Below are positions 9,701-19,703 of a stretch of DNA of 64,000 nt, in pieces. The stretch lies in the NCBI RefSeq assembly GCF_001434835.1, contig NZ_AZDV01000007.1, forward strand, positions 1 through 64,000. Direction: 5' to 3'. The notes beneath the pieces were generated by a model. The model was not told the origin of the DNA, did no database searches, and saw only the letters and a list, made by a program, of their open reading frames with translations. The stretch is from Levilactobacillus acidifarinae DSM 19394 = JCM 15949. Lineage in GTDB: Bacteria; Bacillota; Bacilli; Lactobacillales; Lactobacillaceae. Positions within the stretch are counted from its first letter, which is position 1. Each line of letters opens with the position of its first letter. The position numbers were made by a program, and so were the translations under genes.

Positions 9701-10174
9701 CCAGGGGCGGTCAGCGGGCGAGCATTAAGGCCAATAGTGGATTTATCCCCGGGCTTAGGGGATGAATTCACTATTGGGATTAAGCGGAGCCCGTTGCCCC
9801 TGGTAAGCACGTTTCGACGGCCGCAGATGACGCTAGTATCAGGGCAAGACACTATCACTTACAAGTAATCGCTGGAGAAAGGCTAATTGCTCAATCGGGG
9901 TTAAGCGGAGCCAGTTGCCCGTCAGGAGCACGTTTCAGCGGCCGCGGATAACGCCAGTCTAGAGGAAAGGACGAGCAGTCAATGACCAGTGTTCTATTGG
10001 GATTAAGCGGAGCCCGTTGCCCCTGGTAAGCACGTTTCAGTGGCCGCAGATGGCGCTAGTCTAGGGCCGAGAAACCAACACTTGCTAGCAATGATCAGTG
10101 TTCTAGTGGGGTTAAGCGGAGCCGGTTGCCCGTCAGGAGCACGTTTCAGCGGCCGCAAATGACGCCCCTCTCAG
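9701..10174 (+). repeat. tandem array of a structured repeat, four units
   Basis: Four units share the core TTAAGCGGAGCC (9780-9791, 9901-9912, 10003-10014, 10112-10123), then GTTGCCC and GCACGTTTC. Units 1 and 3 match each other (GCCCGTTGCCCCTGGTAAGCACG-type tail) and units 2 and 4 match each other (GTTGCCCGTCAGGAGCACG-type tail), so a dimer of about 210-220 bases was duplicated. Unit 1 has an extra 5' module with GAGCATTAAGGCC (9720-9732) and an 18-bp hairpin (9733-9775, loop GGGCTTA), enclosed by CCAGGGGC (9701-9708) pairing GCCCCTGG (9796-9803). Later units also carry small hairpins before the core (for example AACACT/AGTGTT). The family is not one I recognise. The related array lies at 22887-23106. 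Confidence 0.8.
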
Positions 10175-10279
10175 GCGATAAGCTAGCCCGTCCTAATCAG
10201 TGATGCGTAAACACGGCTAATTAGTGAACCAGCGAAACTACCTAAACTTTCAGCAGTCAATTTTAAGGAGGACGTTTTT

Positions 10280-11398
10280 ATGCCAGTACAAACACAAGTG
10301 AAGTATCCAAACCGTTTCGATATTGTCGGGAGTTTCTTACGTCCCGCCCGGCTCAAGCGGGCCCGGGCCGATTTCGCCGCGGGAAAGCTCGACCAAGCGG
10401 GCTTAACCGAAGTAGAGGACGATGAGATTAAACGGTTGGTGGCCAAGGAAGTCGAGTTAGGCTTGACGGACGTGACCGACGGCGAGTTTCGGCGGAGCTG
10501 GTGGCACCTCGATTTTCTGGCTGGCCTGACCGGCGCCGACTTCTTTACCCCGGATCACGGGTTCATCTTTAACGGTCAGGAAACACGCAAGGGTGGCATC
10601 CGCATTACCGGAAAGGTTGGGTATAATCCGAACCATCCGTTCTTTAAGGGGTTCGAGTTCCTAAACAACCTGGTGCCAGCCAACGTAACCGCTAAGCAAA
10701 CCATTCCCAGTCCGTCGGTCCTATTCCCCAACGAAGATGCCGAGATTTACGATGAGTATTACCATCACGATTTCAACGCGTTCTTAGCCGATGAGATTCA
10801 GGCTTACCAGGCCACCATTCAGCACTTTTACGACCTGGGCTGTCGGTACCTCCAACTCGACGATACGTCCTGGGGGATGTGGGCTAGCTTTTCCGACAAG
10901 GTGATCAACCCCGATTTAAAACCGTTATGCGAAGCCGCCGTAACCGCCATCAACGCGATTGCCGACAACAAACCGGCCGACCTGACGTTGACCATGCACG
11001 TTTGTCGGGGAAACTACGATTCCAATTGGGCCGGGGCGGGGTCCTACGATCCCGTAGCCGACTACTTAGCCCAGCTACACATCGACGGGTACTTCTTGGA
11101 ATACGACGATGAACGCTCCGGGGGCTTTGAGCCGTTAGCTAAATTGGCGGCGAACGGCCGGGACCAACGCGTGGTCCTCGGATTGGTCACTACCAAGCAA
11201 CCGGCGTTAGAACCCGTGACCACGTTGAAGCAGCGCTTAACCGCGGCCAGCCAGTATTATCCGCTGGATCGGTTGTGTTTATCCCCGCAGTGCGGGTTTG
11301 CCTCGACCGAGGAGGGGAACCATCTGAGCGAAGACGATCAGTGGCAAAAATTGAATTTAGTGGTTCAAACGGCGAAGGCCGTTTGGCCGGAAGCATAG
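10280..11398 (+). CDS. MetE-like (YxjG/YxjH family) cobalamin-independent methionine synthase-type protein
   Basis: The 372-residue protein matches the C-terminal catalytic half of MetE, the YxjG/YxjH group, which transfers methyl groups to homocysteine or a related thiol. Likely zinc ligands are His240 and Cys242 (MHVCRGN), Glu274 and Cys338 (SPQCGF). The N-terminal VGSFLRP and DGEFRR motifs are also kept. The start follows AAGGAGG. It lies between two T-boxes and just before a transsulfuration gene, so a methionine-cycle role fits. The long MetE N-domain is absent, as in the whole subfamily, so the methyl donor is uncertain. Confidence 0.85.
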   Translation: MPVQTQVKYPNRFDIVGSFLRPARLKRARADFAAGKLDQAGLTEVEDDEIKRLVAKEVELGLTDVTDGEFRRSWWHLDFLAGLTGADFFTPDHGFIFNGQETRKGGIRITGKVGYNPNHPFFKGFEFLNNLVPANVTAKQTIPSPSVLFPNEDAEIYDEYYHHDFNAFLADEIQAYQATIQHFYDLGCRYLQLDDTSWGMWASFSDKVINPDLKPLCEAAVTAINAIADNKPADLTLTMHVCRGNYDSNWAGAGSYDPVADYLAQLHIDGYFLEYDDERSGGFEPLAKLAANGRDQRVVLGLVTTKQPALEPVTTLKQRLTAASQYYPLDRLCLSPQCGFASTEEGNHLSEDDQWQKLNLVVQTAKAVWPEA

Positions 11399-11408
11399 AC
11401 GTTCAGGA

Positions 11409-11608
11409 AGAGAGACGCGGCGAACCGTACAGAGAACCTAGGAATTGCTGAGACTAGGTCGGTTAGCCCGTTGAAAATGAGCCTGAGAACACGCGTCACG
11501 GGAGCACTCGTTAACAGCAAATGAGGTTCCGGGAGACCGGAATAAACCTTGGGTGGTACCACGAGCAGTCGTCCCGAGACAACGTCACGTTGTCCGGGGC
11601 GATTTTTT
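11409..11608 (+). promoter_or_regulatory. T-box leader, methionine-specific
   Basis: Stem I is closed by ACGCG/CGCGT (about 11415-11500). The specifier loop reads GAAAATGAG with ATG followed by A, the usual methionine arrangement. The T-box GGGTGGTACCACG is at 11551-11563. The terminator pairs GACAACG with CGTTGTC plus the outer CG(T)CCC/GGGGCG, then six T (11603-11608). It controls the transsulfuration gene and ABC transporter. Confidence 0.9.
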
Positions 11609-11630
11609 AAATCAGAGAGGAAGAGTTCTA

Positions 11631-12782
11631 ATGACCAAATTCAATACTAAATTAATTCACAGCCAATCACAAAACGACAACCAAACGGGGGCCGTCAACG
11701 TGCCGATCTACACTTCCACGACCTACGCCTTTCCTAGCGTCGCCGACAAGCCAACTTGGGACTATTCGCGTTCTGGTAACCCAACGCGCGACTACCTGGA
11801 AAATCAGGTGGCGGCCTTAGAGAACGGCGCCCATGGGTTTGCCTTTTCCTCGGGAATGGCCGCCATCCACGCGGTCCTCGCCATCTTCAAACCCGGTGAT
11901 CATATCCTGGTTAGTGACACCATTTACGGCGGGACCTTCCGGCTGATCAACGACTTCTTCAAACGCTGGCAACTGGAGTTTACCGAGGTCGACACGCAGG
12001 ATTTAAAGGCGGTTCAAGCCGCCATTCGGCCCAACACCAAGGCCATCTATTTTGAAACGTTCTCCAACCCCCTCCTGAAGGTCACCAGCGTCAAAGCGAT
12101 TGCCAAGATTGCCCACGACCACGGTTTATTGACCATCGTGGACAACACCTTCTTAACGCCCTACCTCCAACGGCCGTTAGACCTGGGGGCCGACCTGGTG
12201 ATTCACTCCGCGACCAAGTACCTGGGTGGGCACTCCGACGTGATCGCCGGCATCGTGGTCACCAAGACCGACGAACTCGCCGAACAAGTTTACTTTAATC
12301 AAAACGGAATTGGTGGGGTGCTGTCACCGGAAGACGCCAATCTGGTGCGCCGGGGAATTCAAACGTTGGGCGTGCGGTTAGACCGGCATTTAAGCAACGC
12401 CAGCAAGATTGTTGAATTTTTGGAATCCCGTGACGAAATCGCCAAGGTCTACTACCCGGGCATCGTCGGTACACCCGATCACGAGATTGCCAAGGCCGAA
12501 ACGGATGGGTACGGCGGTATCGTGTCGTTTGACCTGCGGCCGGGACTGGATTCAACTAAGTTCGTTGAAAGTTTGCACCTGATTTTGTTGGCCGAAAGTC
12601 TGGGGGCTGTGGAAAGCCTGATTGAATTACCGTACAAGATGACTCACGCCGAATTATCCGAAGAAGAACAGTTAAAGGCGGGCATTACTCACCAATTAGT
12701 ACGGTTGTCAGTGGGCTTAGAAGATGCGGACGACCTGATTGCCGACCTGAAGCAGGGCCTCGACCAAGTCGCCCAAGCGTAA
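11631..12782 (+). CDS. transsulfuration PLP enzyme (cystathionine beta-lyase / gamma-synthase family)
   Basis: A 383-residue Cys/Met-metabolism PLP enzyme. The Schiff-base Lys is Lys196 in HSATKYLGGHSD. YSRSGNPTR and SSGMAAI bind substrate and phosphate, and DNTF holds the pyridine nitrogen. Members interconvert cystathionine, homocysteine and cysteine; MetB, MetC and MccB cannot be told apart safely by eye. The ATG at 11631 follows AGAGAGGAAG directly after the Met T-box terminator. The following ABC genes are close behind, so the operon links sulfur amino-acid conversion to uptake. Confidence 0.85.
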   Translation: MTKFNTKLIHSQSQNDNQTGAVNVPIYTSTTYAFPSVADKPTWDYSRSGNPTRDYLENQVAALENGAHGFAFSSGMAAIHAVLAIFKPGDHILVSDTIYGGTFRLINDFFKRWQLEFTEVDTQDLKAVQAAIRPNTKAIYFETFSNPLLKVTSVKAIAKIAHDHGLLTIVDNTFLTPYLQRPLDLGADLVIHSATKYLGGHSDVIAGIVVTKTDELAEQVYFNQNGIGGVLSPEDANLVRRGIQTLGVRLDRHLSNASKIVEFLESRDEIAKVYYPGIVGTPDHEIAKAETDGYGGIVSFDLRPGLDSTKFVESLHLILLAESLGAVESLIELPYKMTHAELSEEEQLKAGITHQLVRLSVGLEDADDLIADLKQGLDQVAQA

Positions 12783-12796
12783 GGGGGGCGTAGCCT

Positions 12797-13492
12797 GTGT
12801 GGCAGATTATTCAAACCGCTAGTCCGCAGTTGATTAAGGCGGGGCTGAAGTACACGATTCCCATTGCGTTGATTGCGTTTGCGATTGGACTAGCGATTGC
12901 GCTGGTGACCGCGTTGATCCGGTTATCGTCAAAACGGGGTGGGTTTCTGGCCATCAAAGTGCTTTTTCGCTTCTACGTCTGGGTCTTTCGGAGTACCCCA
13001 TTGTTGGTGCAACTATTCATCGTGTATTTTGGTCTGCCGTACCTTAAGATTCGGGGCCTGTCCCCCCACGGGATTCAACTCGATCCGGTGGTTGCCGGAA
13101 TTTTGACGTTTTCGTTAAACACCGGGGCTTACTGTTCTGAAACCATCCGTGCGTCGATCCTGTCGATCGACCAGGGTCAATGGGAGGCCGCCTACTCCAT
13201 CGGGATGACCCGCACCATGGCGTTGTTTCGGATCATCCTGCCGCAAGCGATTCGCATCTCGTTGCCGCCGCTGGCCAACAGCTTTATCAGCCTAGTTAAG
13301 GACACTTCGTTGGCAGCATCGATCACCATCGTGGAAATGTTTGAGGTCAGCCAGCAGATTGCGGCGCAGAATTACCAGCCGCTGGTGATGTACATGTTAG
13401 TCGCCGTGTATTATGCCGTTTTCTGTACGGTACTGACCTGGTTGCAGGGCTACTTAGAAAAAGTCACGTCACGCTATATCGTGGCGAAGTAG
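12797..13492 (+). CDS. amino-acid ABC transporter permease (polar amino acid family)
   Basis: The 231-residue integral membrane protein has the HisM/TcyB-type inner-membrane domain with the EAA loop (EAAYSIGMTRTMALFRIILPQAIR) that docks the ATPase, and about five transmembrane helices. The start is GTG at 12797 behind AAGGGGGGCG. It lies 14 bases after the transsulfuration gene and 9 before the ATPase. Under Met T-box control the substrate is likely cystine, methionine or a related sulfur compound, which is inference. Confidence 0.88.
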   Translation: MWQIIQTASPQLIKAGLKYTIPIALIAFAIGLAIALVTALIRLSSKRGGFLAIKVLFRFYVWVFRSTPLLVQLFIVYFGLPYLKIRGLSPHGIQLDPVVAGILTFSLNTGAYCSETIRASILSIDQGQWEAAYSIGMTRTMALFRIILPQAIRISLPPLANSFISLVKDTSLAASITIVEMFEVSQQIAAQNYQPLVMYMLVAVYYAVFCTVLTWLQGYLEKVTSRYIVAK

Positions 13493-13501
13493 GAGGTCGC
13501 G

Positions 13502-14254
13502 ATGTTAAAAGTCAGTCAGTTAACTAAAAGTTTTGGCGACCAAGAGGTCCTCCACGGCCTGACCACCAGTTTTCCTGACCACCAGACGACGGTGATCTTA
13601 GGCCCGTCCGGCTCGGGAAAATCGACGCTGTTGCGGTCGTTGAACTTCCTCGAGCGGCCGGAAAGTGGGCATTACGACTTCGACGGCGAGAATCTCGATT
13701 GGTCGCAGCCCATCGGTAACGCGACGATTTTACAGATTCGTCGTCACACGGAAATGGTGTTTCAGGGCTATAATCTGTTTCCCCATTTATCGGTGTTAAA
13801 GAATATCACGGAGGGGCCGATTCACGTTCTGCACCACGAGAAGGCGGCCGCTCAGACCGAAGCCCGGCAATTATTGGCTAAGGTGGGGTTAGCGGATAAA
13901 GCTAACGAGTACCCAAGCCAGCTCTCCGGGGGCCAGTCACAACGGGTTGCCATTGCGCGATCGCTAGCGATGCACCCGGAATATATCTTCCTAGACGAGC
14001 CGACCAGCGCGCTGGATCCGGAGCTCGAACTGGGGGTCCTCAAGGTGTTGTTGCAGATTGCTAAGGAGAAACAATCGATGATTATTGTGACCCACAACTT
14101 AGCGTTTGCCCGGCAGGTCGCCGATAAGATCCTGTTTGTGGAAAACGGGCACATCCTGTTCGACGGGCCTAACCAGGACTTCTTCGGCACGCAGAATCAA
14201 CGTATTTTAGACTTTATCTCGGCGATGACCTTTTCGGACCTTGCCGAGAATTAG
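13502..14254 (+). CDS. amino-acid ABC transporter ATP-binding protein
   Basis: A 250-residue ATPase with Walker A GPSGSGKST (about residues 34-42), Q-loop MVFQGYNLF, signature LSGGQSQRVAIARSL, Walker B IFLDEPTSALDPE and the H-loop VTHN. It belongs to the GlnQ/TcyC polar amino-acid group and energises the permease encoded just before it. GGAGGTCGCG precedes the ATG. Confidence 0.93.
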   Translation: MLKVSQLTKSFGDQEVLHGLTTSFPDHQTTVILGPSGSGKSTLLRSLNFLERPESGHYDFDGENLDWSQPIGNATILQIRRHTEMVFQGYNLFPHLSVLKNITEGPIHVLHHEKAAAQTEARQLLAKVGLADKANEYPSQLSGGQSQRVAIARSLAMHPEYIFLDEPTSALDPELELGVLKVLLQIAKEKQSMIIVTHNLAFARQVADKILFVENGHILFDGPNQDFFGTQNQRILDFISAMTFSDLAEN

Positions 14255-14278
14255 ACCCAGAGAAATGAGGCATTGAGG

Positions 14279-15094
14279 ATGAAGATTAAACGATTACGAC
14301 TTTTGACGTTAGGGTTAGCGGTCCTGACCACGGGGGCGTTGCTAACGGCCTGCGGGGCCAAACAAAGTTCTGCCAACAACGGGGGATATCAATCGGAATT
14401 AAAGCAGAGCAAGACCCTAACGATTGGCCTGGAAGGAACCTACCCGCCATATTCCTACCGTAAGAACGGCAAGTTGACCGGGTTTGAAGTTGATTTGGGC
14501 AAGACTGTTGCCAAACGGCTGGGCTTGAAGGCGCAGTTTGTGCCGACCAAGTGGGACAGTCTGGTCGCCGGCCTGGGCAGTGGTAAGTTTGATACGGTCT
14601 TAAACAACATCACCCAAACGCCGGAGCGGAAGAAACAGTATCTGTTTTCGACGCCGTACGTCTACTCGAAGTACGTGTTGATTACGGCCAAGAAAAATAC
14701 GAGTATCCAAAAGTTGAGTGACGTGAAGGGCAAAAAGTTAGCCGAGGGGACCGGGACGGATAACGCCATCGTGGCCAAGAAGTTAGGCGCCACGATTTCT
14801 CCGTCCGGTGAATTTGCGACCACCCTGGATCTGGTCAGAGAGGGGCGAGCCGATGCCACCATTAATGCCGAGTCGGCGCTATTGACCTACAAAAAGAGCA
14901 ACGATATTCAAGGGCTGAAATATCGGGTTTTGACCAACCAGGAACAGGCGCCAGCCAAGATTTCGGCGTTGTTCAACCAGAAAGACCAGAAGCTACAAGC
15001 CAAGTTCAATCAGGAGTTAAAGCAGTTGCGTCAGGATGGTACGTTGAAGAAGTTGTCGGTGAAGTACTTCGGGAGCGACATTACGACCGAGTAG
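14279..15094 (+). CDS. amino-acid ABC transporter substrate-binding lipoprotein
   Basis: The 271-residue protein has a lipoprotein signal peptide with lipobox LTAC near residue 25, then a family 3 solute-binding domain (LTIGLEGTYPPYSYRKNGKLTGFEVDL). It is anchored outside the membrane and delivers substrate to the permease. The ATG at 14279 is preferred over a TTG six bases upstream because GAGG is spaced eight bases from it. The specific ligand is unknown; operon position suggests a sulfur amino acid. No clear terminator follows. Confidence 0.9.
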   Translation: MKIKRLRLLTLGLAVLTTGALLTACGAKQSSANNGGYQSELKQSKTLTIGLEGTYPPYSYRKNGKLTGFEVDLGKTVAKRLGLKAQFVPTKWDSLVAGLGSGKFDTVLNNITQTPERKKQYLFSTPYVYSKYVLITAKKNTSIQKLSDVKGKKLAEGTGTDNAIVAKKLGATISPSGEFATTLDLVREGRADATINAESALLTYKKSNDIQGLKYRVLTNQEQAPAKISALFNQKDQKLQAKFNQELKQLRQDGTLKKLSVKYFGSDITTE

Positions 15095-15299
15095 GAGACA
15101 GTTGGCGGTCGGAAAGTGAAGGTATTGCGTCAGGTACTTTTAATGGGGGATGGTGGTAGACTAAATGGTAAATCCAGTTTTGCGAGATAGCTGCTTGTCG
15201 GTAATTGACTAATACAATTACTAGGGTTATATTTTCCAATTGATTAAGCGATCATCGTTAAATCATACTAAGTTGCTATCAAGACCAGTGTGAGCTGGA

Positions 15300-15443
15300 G
15301 AGCAAGGCAGAAAATGAGCTCAGGGGTGAAATTTATCTTGGTCGACGTTTCTTGTCGGCCTAGACAAAGGTCGGACTTCAAGACCCAGTCTATGGGGCTT
15401 GAAGCCGTGCCCACCCCGTTCCAGCTCGTTTTCTGCCTTGCTC
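15300..15443. repeat. 144-bp imperfect palindrome, MITE-like
   Basis: The arm at 15300-15320 (GAGCAAGGCAGAAAA, T, GAGCT) is the inverse of 15423-15443 with one mismatch. Inside it, GGGGTG pairs with CACCCC, and CTTCAAG (15377-15383) pairs with CTTGAAG. A small TTGTC/GACAA hairpin lies near 15352-15366. The whole piece would fold as one long branched hairpin. It has no gene and sits upstream of the pyr promoter. A non-autonomous mobile repeat or a structured intergenic element are both possible. The remainder of 15095-15493 shows nothing else I can name. Confidence 0.7.
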
Positions 15444-15493
15444 GGAAGCGCCTGACTCACAACCAATTTCATGTATTCTTGCCCCAACCTCTA

Positions 15494-15522
15494 TTGACAT
15501 CCCCGGGAAAGTTGCGTACACT
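15494..15522 (+). promoter_or_regulatory. pyr operon promoter
   Basis: Perfect TTGACA (15494-15499), 17-base spacer, TACACT (15517-15522). The leader that follows carries the PyrR site. Confidence 0.85.
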
Positions 15523-15527
15523 TAGTC

Positions 15528-16228
<701 letters not shown>

Positions 16229-16244
16229 AAGTGAATAATTAGCC

Positions 16245-16359
16245 ATTTAATTGTTTCCAGAGAGGAACGAAACGGCCGGGACCTAACCTAACTGGGCCCT
16301 TTTTGAAGCAGCCGTCGTCTAGCCTTTCTGTAAGCAATTACAGGGAGGCTAGACTTTTT
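16245..16359 (+). promoter_or_regulatory. second PyrR-binding attenuator, pyrR-pyrB gap
   Basis: The PyrR consensus TTTCCAGAGAGGAACGAAA is near 16253-16272. The terminator GTCTAGCCT (16317-16325) pairs with AGGCTAGAC (16346-16354), with inner CTGTA/TACAG and five T. The arrangement repeats that before pyrR. Confidence 0.88.
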
Positions 16360-16391
16360 CTTTGGGCCAAAACGAAAGGGAGACGGAAACG

Positions 16392-17327
16392 ATGGAACAA
16401 ACAAACGACTTAGTTAGTGTGGACCAATTCAATAATCAAGATGTGATGGCAATTTTACATCAGGCGCAGGCCTTTCAGGCGGGCGCAACCGTTCAGCTAA
16501 AGCGACCGACGTTTGCGATGAACTTATTTTTTGAGAATAGCACGCGGACACACACCAGTTTTGAGATGGCCGAACGCCGGTTAGGCCTGCAAGTCCTGGC
16601 GTTTGACCCCAAGACTAGTTCGATGACCAAGGGCGAAAGCTTACTAGATACGCTAAAAACCATTCAGGCCATCGGGGTGGACTTAGCGGTGGTCCGGCAC
16701 CCCCAAAACGCCTACTACCGGCCCCTGGTTCAGGCCGGCTTGGGCCTTAGCTTGATCAACGCGGGGGATGGCAGCGGCCAGCACCCGTCCCAGTCGTTAC
16801 TGGACATGTTGACGATTTATCAGGAATTTGGCCACTTCGACGGGTTAAAAATTGCCATCGTTGGTGATATCAGCCATTCCAGAGTGGCACGGTCCAACAT
16901 GGAATTGCTCACGCAACTGGGCGCTACGGTCTACTTCAGTGGGCCCAAACATTGGATCACCAACGACTTTACGGCTTACGGGACCTACCAACCGCTGGAC
17001 GACCTAGTCAAGGAGATGGACGTCTTGATGTTCCTGCGGGTGCAACACGAACGTTTAGCTGCGGACAGTAACGCCGCCTTTGATGCCGCCGACTATCACC
17101 AGCGCTACGGGTTGACGTTAGCTCGGGCCGCTAAGATGCCGGCGCACGCCATCATCATGCACCCGGCCCCGGTCAACCGGGGCGTCGAACTGGCTAGCGA
17201 ACTGGTCGATGCACCGCAATCCCGAATCTTTCAACAGATGACTAACGGTGTGTACGTTCGGATGGCCATGATTGCCCAGTTACTAGCTCACCGCGGGTTA
17301 GTAAACGTTGACCAATTGGAGGTGTAA
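16392..17327 (+). CDS. pyrB: aspartate carbamoyltransferase catalytic subunit
   Basis: The 311-residue ATCase condenses carbamoyl phosphate and aspartate. The carbamoyl-phosphate motif FFENSTRTHTSFE lies near residues 44-56, with the HPSQSLLD and HPAPVNRG motifs later. No PyrI gene is nearby, as is usual in Gram-positives. The ATG at 16392 follows AAAGGGAGA. It is separated from pyrC by two bases. Confidence 0.96.
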   Translation: MEQTNDLVSVDQFNNQDVMAILHQAQAFQAGATVQLKRPTFAMNLFFENSTRTHTSFEMAERRLGLQVLAFDPKTSSMTKGESLLDTLKTIQAIGVDLAVVRHPQNAYYRPLVQAGLGLSLINAGDGSGQHPSQSLLDMLTIYQEFGHFDGLKIAIVGDISHSRVARSNMELLTQLGATVYFSGPKHWITNDFTAYGTYQPLDDLVKEMDVLMFLRVQHERLAADSNAAFDAADYHQRYGLTLARAAKMPAHAIIMHPAPVNRGVELASELVDAPQSRIFQQMTNGVYVRMAMIAQLLAHRGLVNVDQLEV

Positions 17328-17329
17328 CC

Positions 17330-18616
17330 ATGACGACCACGTTGATTCGCAACGCCCAAATTCTGCAACACGATCAACTGCAAGTAACCGACGTCCGCAT
17401 CCAAGACGGGCGGATTCAGACTATCGGGCCCGATCTAGCCGTGCAATCCGGTTCGGCCACCCAGGTGATCGACGCCCACCGGCACTTTCTCAGTCCCGGG
17501 TTGGTCGACGTCCACGTGCATTTACGCGACCCCGGACTGACCGCCAAGGAAACCATTGAAACCGGAACGTTGGCCGCGGCGCACGGCGGGTTTACCACCA
17601 TCGGGGCGATGCCCAACGTTGACCCGGTCCCGGACACGCCGGCCAAGGTGACCGCAATGATGACTCGCAATCAAGAAAAAGCCCACGTTCACGTCGCCCA
17701 GTACGCCAGTATCACCACCGGTCGGGCGGGGAACCAACTCGTCGACTTTGCCGGGGTCAAGGCCGCCGGGGCCTTTGCCGTCAGTAACGACGGGTCCGGC
17801 GTTCAGACCGCCGAGACCATGTATCGAGCCATGTGTGGTGCCGCCAAAGCCGGTTTACCGTTAGCCGCCCACGTGGAGGACGACTCGCTGACCCACCACG
17901 GCGTCATGAACGCCGGACCGGTGGCCAAACGGCTAGGACTGCCGGGAATTCCCAACGTGGCCGAGTCCGCGCAACTGGCTCGCGACCTGATGCTGGCCGA
18001 GGCCAGCGGGGTGCACTACCACGTCTGCCACGTGTCGACCGCCCAAAGCGTTCGGGTGATTCGCGAGGCTAAACGGGCGGGGATTCATGTAACCTGTGAG
18101 GTGTCGCCACACCATTTATTACTGACCGATGCGGACATTACCGAGGACAATCCCATGTTAAAGATGAACCCACCGTTGCGGTCACCGGCCGACCGTGCCG
18201 CCTTATTAGCCGGATTGTTGGACGGGACCATCGACATGATTGCCACCGATCACGCGCCGCACACCGCCGCACAAAAGCAAGGGTCGATGACCACTGCCGC
18301 CTTTGGGATTACCGGGTTGGAGACGGCCTTTGCCACGTTGTACACCCATCTGGTCAAGCCGCGACTCTTAACGCTGGGGCAATTGGTGAACCTGATGAGT
18401 ACCCGGCCAGCGCGGTTATTTGGCCTGAACGCCGGGGAACTCAAGGTCGGGGCGCCGGCCGACCTTGCACTGTTTGATCTCAATCGGGCCTACACCATTG
18501 ACACCCAAAAGATGTGTTCCAAGGGTCGCAATTCGCCGTTTATTGGTTGGCACGTGGTGGGGGCCACGTTGTTAACACTAGTGGCCGGTAAAGTCGCCTA
18601 CAGAAAGGAAAATTAG
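17330..18616 (+). CDS. pyrC: dihydroorotase
   Basis: The 428-residue class I dihydroorotase closes carbamoyl aspartate to dihydroorotate. Metal ligands are seen in [10 protein letters not shown] and in ATDHAPHT, and in the two inner His segments ([18 protein letters not shown]). Length is normal for PyrC of this group. GGAGGTGTAACC precedes the ATG, and carA starts one base after the stop region. Confidence 0.96.
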   Translation: MTTTLIRNAQILQHDQLQVTDVRIQDGRIQTIGPDLAVQSGSATQVIDAHRHFLSPGLVDVHVHLRDPGLTAKETIETGTLAAAHGGFTTIGAMPNVDPVPDTPAKVTAMMTRNQEKAHVHVAQYASITTGRAGNQLVDFAGVKAAGAFAVSNDGSGVQTAETMYRAMCGAAKAGLPLAAHVEDDSLTHHGVMNAGPVAKRLGLPGIPNVAESAQLARDLMLAEASGVHYHVCHVSTAQSVRVIREAKRAGIHVTCEVSPHHLLLTDADITEDNPMLKMNPPLRSPADRAALLAGLLDGTIDMIATDHAPHTAAQKQGSMTTAAFGITGLETAFATLYTHLVKPRLLTLGQLVNLMSTRPARLFGLNAGELKVGAPADLALFDLNRAYTIDTQKMCSKGRNSPFIGWHVVGATLLTLVAGKVAYRKEN

Positions 18617-18617
18617 C

Positions 18618-19703
18618 ATGCAACGATACTTAGTTTTAGCGGACGGGACCGTTTATCCCGGCACCGGTTTTGGGGCGCCCGCCACGACGATGGGAGAGCT
18701 GGTCTTTAATACGGGGATGAGTGGGTATCAGGAATCCATCACCGACCAGTCCTATAACGGGGAAATCCTGATGTTTACCTACCCGTTGATCGGCAACTAC
18801 GGCATTAACCGCGACGATCACGAGTCGATTCACCCGACATGCCGGGGTGTGGTGGCCCACGAGGTTGCCCGGCGCCCCAGTAACTGGCGCTGTGACGAAA
18901 CGCTGGATGCCTACCTGAAGACTAACGGCATTCCGGGAATTACCGGCATCGATACCCGTGCCGTTACCAAACATATTCGCACGCAGGGCGCCATGCGCGC
19001 GGCCATCGTCGATTCGGTCACGGACGCCGTGCACCAACAACTCCAACGACCGGTTGATCAAACCCATGAAGTCGCCGAGAGTTCGACGGCCAACGCTTAT
19101 CCCAACCCGGCGACCGGGTTGAACGTGGTGGTGGTCGACTTCGGTCTCAAACATTCCATCTTACGCGAACTGGCTAAGCGCCATTGCAACTTGACCGTTT
19201 TACCGTACAACACCACGGCCAGTGAAATTATGGCCCTGAATCCCGATGGTGTGATGTTGACTAACGGGCCCGGCGATCCTAAGGACGTCCCAGGGGCCTT
19301 ACCGATGATTCGCGAGATTGAACAACACGTGCCACTCTTTGGCATCTGTCTGGGCCACCAACTCTTTGCGTTAGCCAACGGCGCCGACACCTTCAAGATG
19401 AAGTTCGGGCACCGCGGGTTCAACCATCCGGTTCGTGACTTACGGACCGGGCGGATCGATTTCACCTCACAGAACCACGGTTACGCGGTCGCCCGCGAGT
19501 CGTTGGCTCAGACCGAGTTGACCGTGACCCACGAGGAGATTAACGATGGGACCGTTGAAGGCTTGCGGCACAATCGCTACCCCGCCTTTTCCGTCCAGTA
19601 TCACCCGGACGCGGCCCCGGGCCCGCACGATGCCGCCCACATTTTTGATGACTTTATTGACTTGATGCACGCCCACCAGACGACGAAAAAGGAGCACAAG
19701 TAA
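18618..19703 (+). CDS. carA: carbamoyl-phosphate synthase small subunit
   Basis: The 361-residue glutaminase subunit supplies ammonia to CarB. The N-terminal domain has the STGMSGYQE-like segment ([16 protein letters not shown]). The class I amidotransferase domain shows TNGPGDP, the nucleophile in FGICLGHQ and the YHPDA His. Its stop overlaps the carB ATG by one base (TAATG), so translation is coupled. Confidence 0.96.
   Translation: MQRYLVLADGTVYPGTGFGAPATTMGELVFNTGMSGYQESITDQSYNGEILMFTYPLIGNYGINRDDHESIHPTCRGVVAHEVARRPSNWRCDETLDAYLKTNGIPGITGIDTRAVTKHIRTQGAMRAAIVDSVTDAVHQQLQRPVDQTHEVAESSTANAYPNPATGLNVVVVDFGLKHSILRELAKRHCNLTVLPYNTTASEIMALNPDGVMLTNGPGDPKDVPGALPMIREIEQHVPLFGICLGHQLFALANGADTFKMKFGHRGFNHPVRDLRTGRIDFTSQNHGYAVARESLAQTELTVTHEEINDGTVEGLRHNRYPAFSVQYHPDAAPGPHDAAHIFDDFIDLMHAHQTTKKEHK

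Noticed and set aside
9701-10174. Possible CRISPR array
   Set aside because: Units are about 100 bases with diverged copies and hairpins. There are no short identical repeats with unique spacers of equal length, and no cas genes are nearby.
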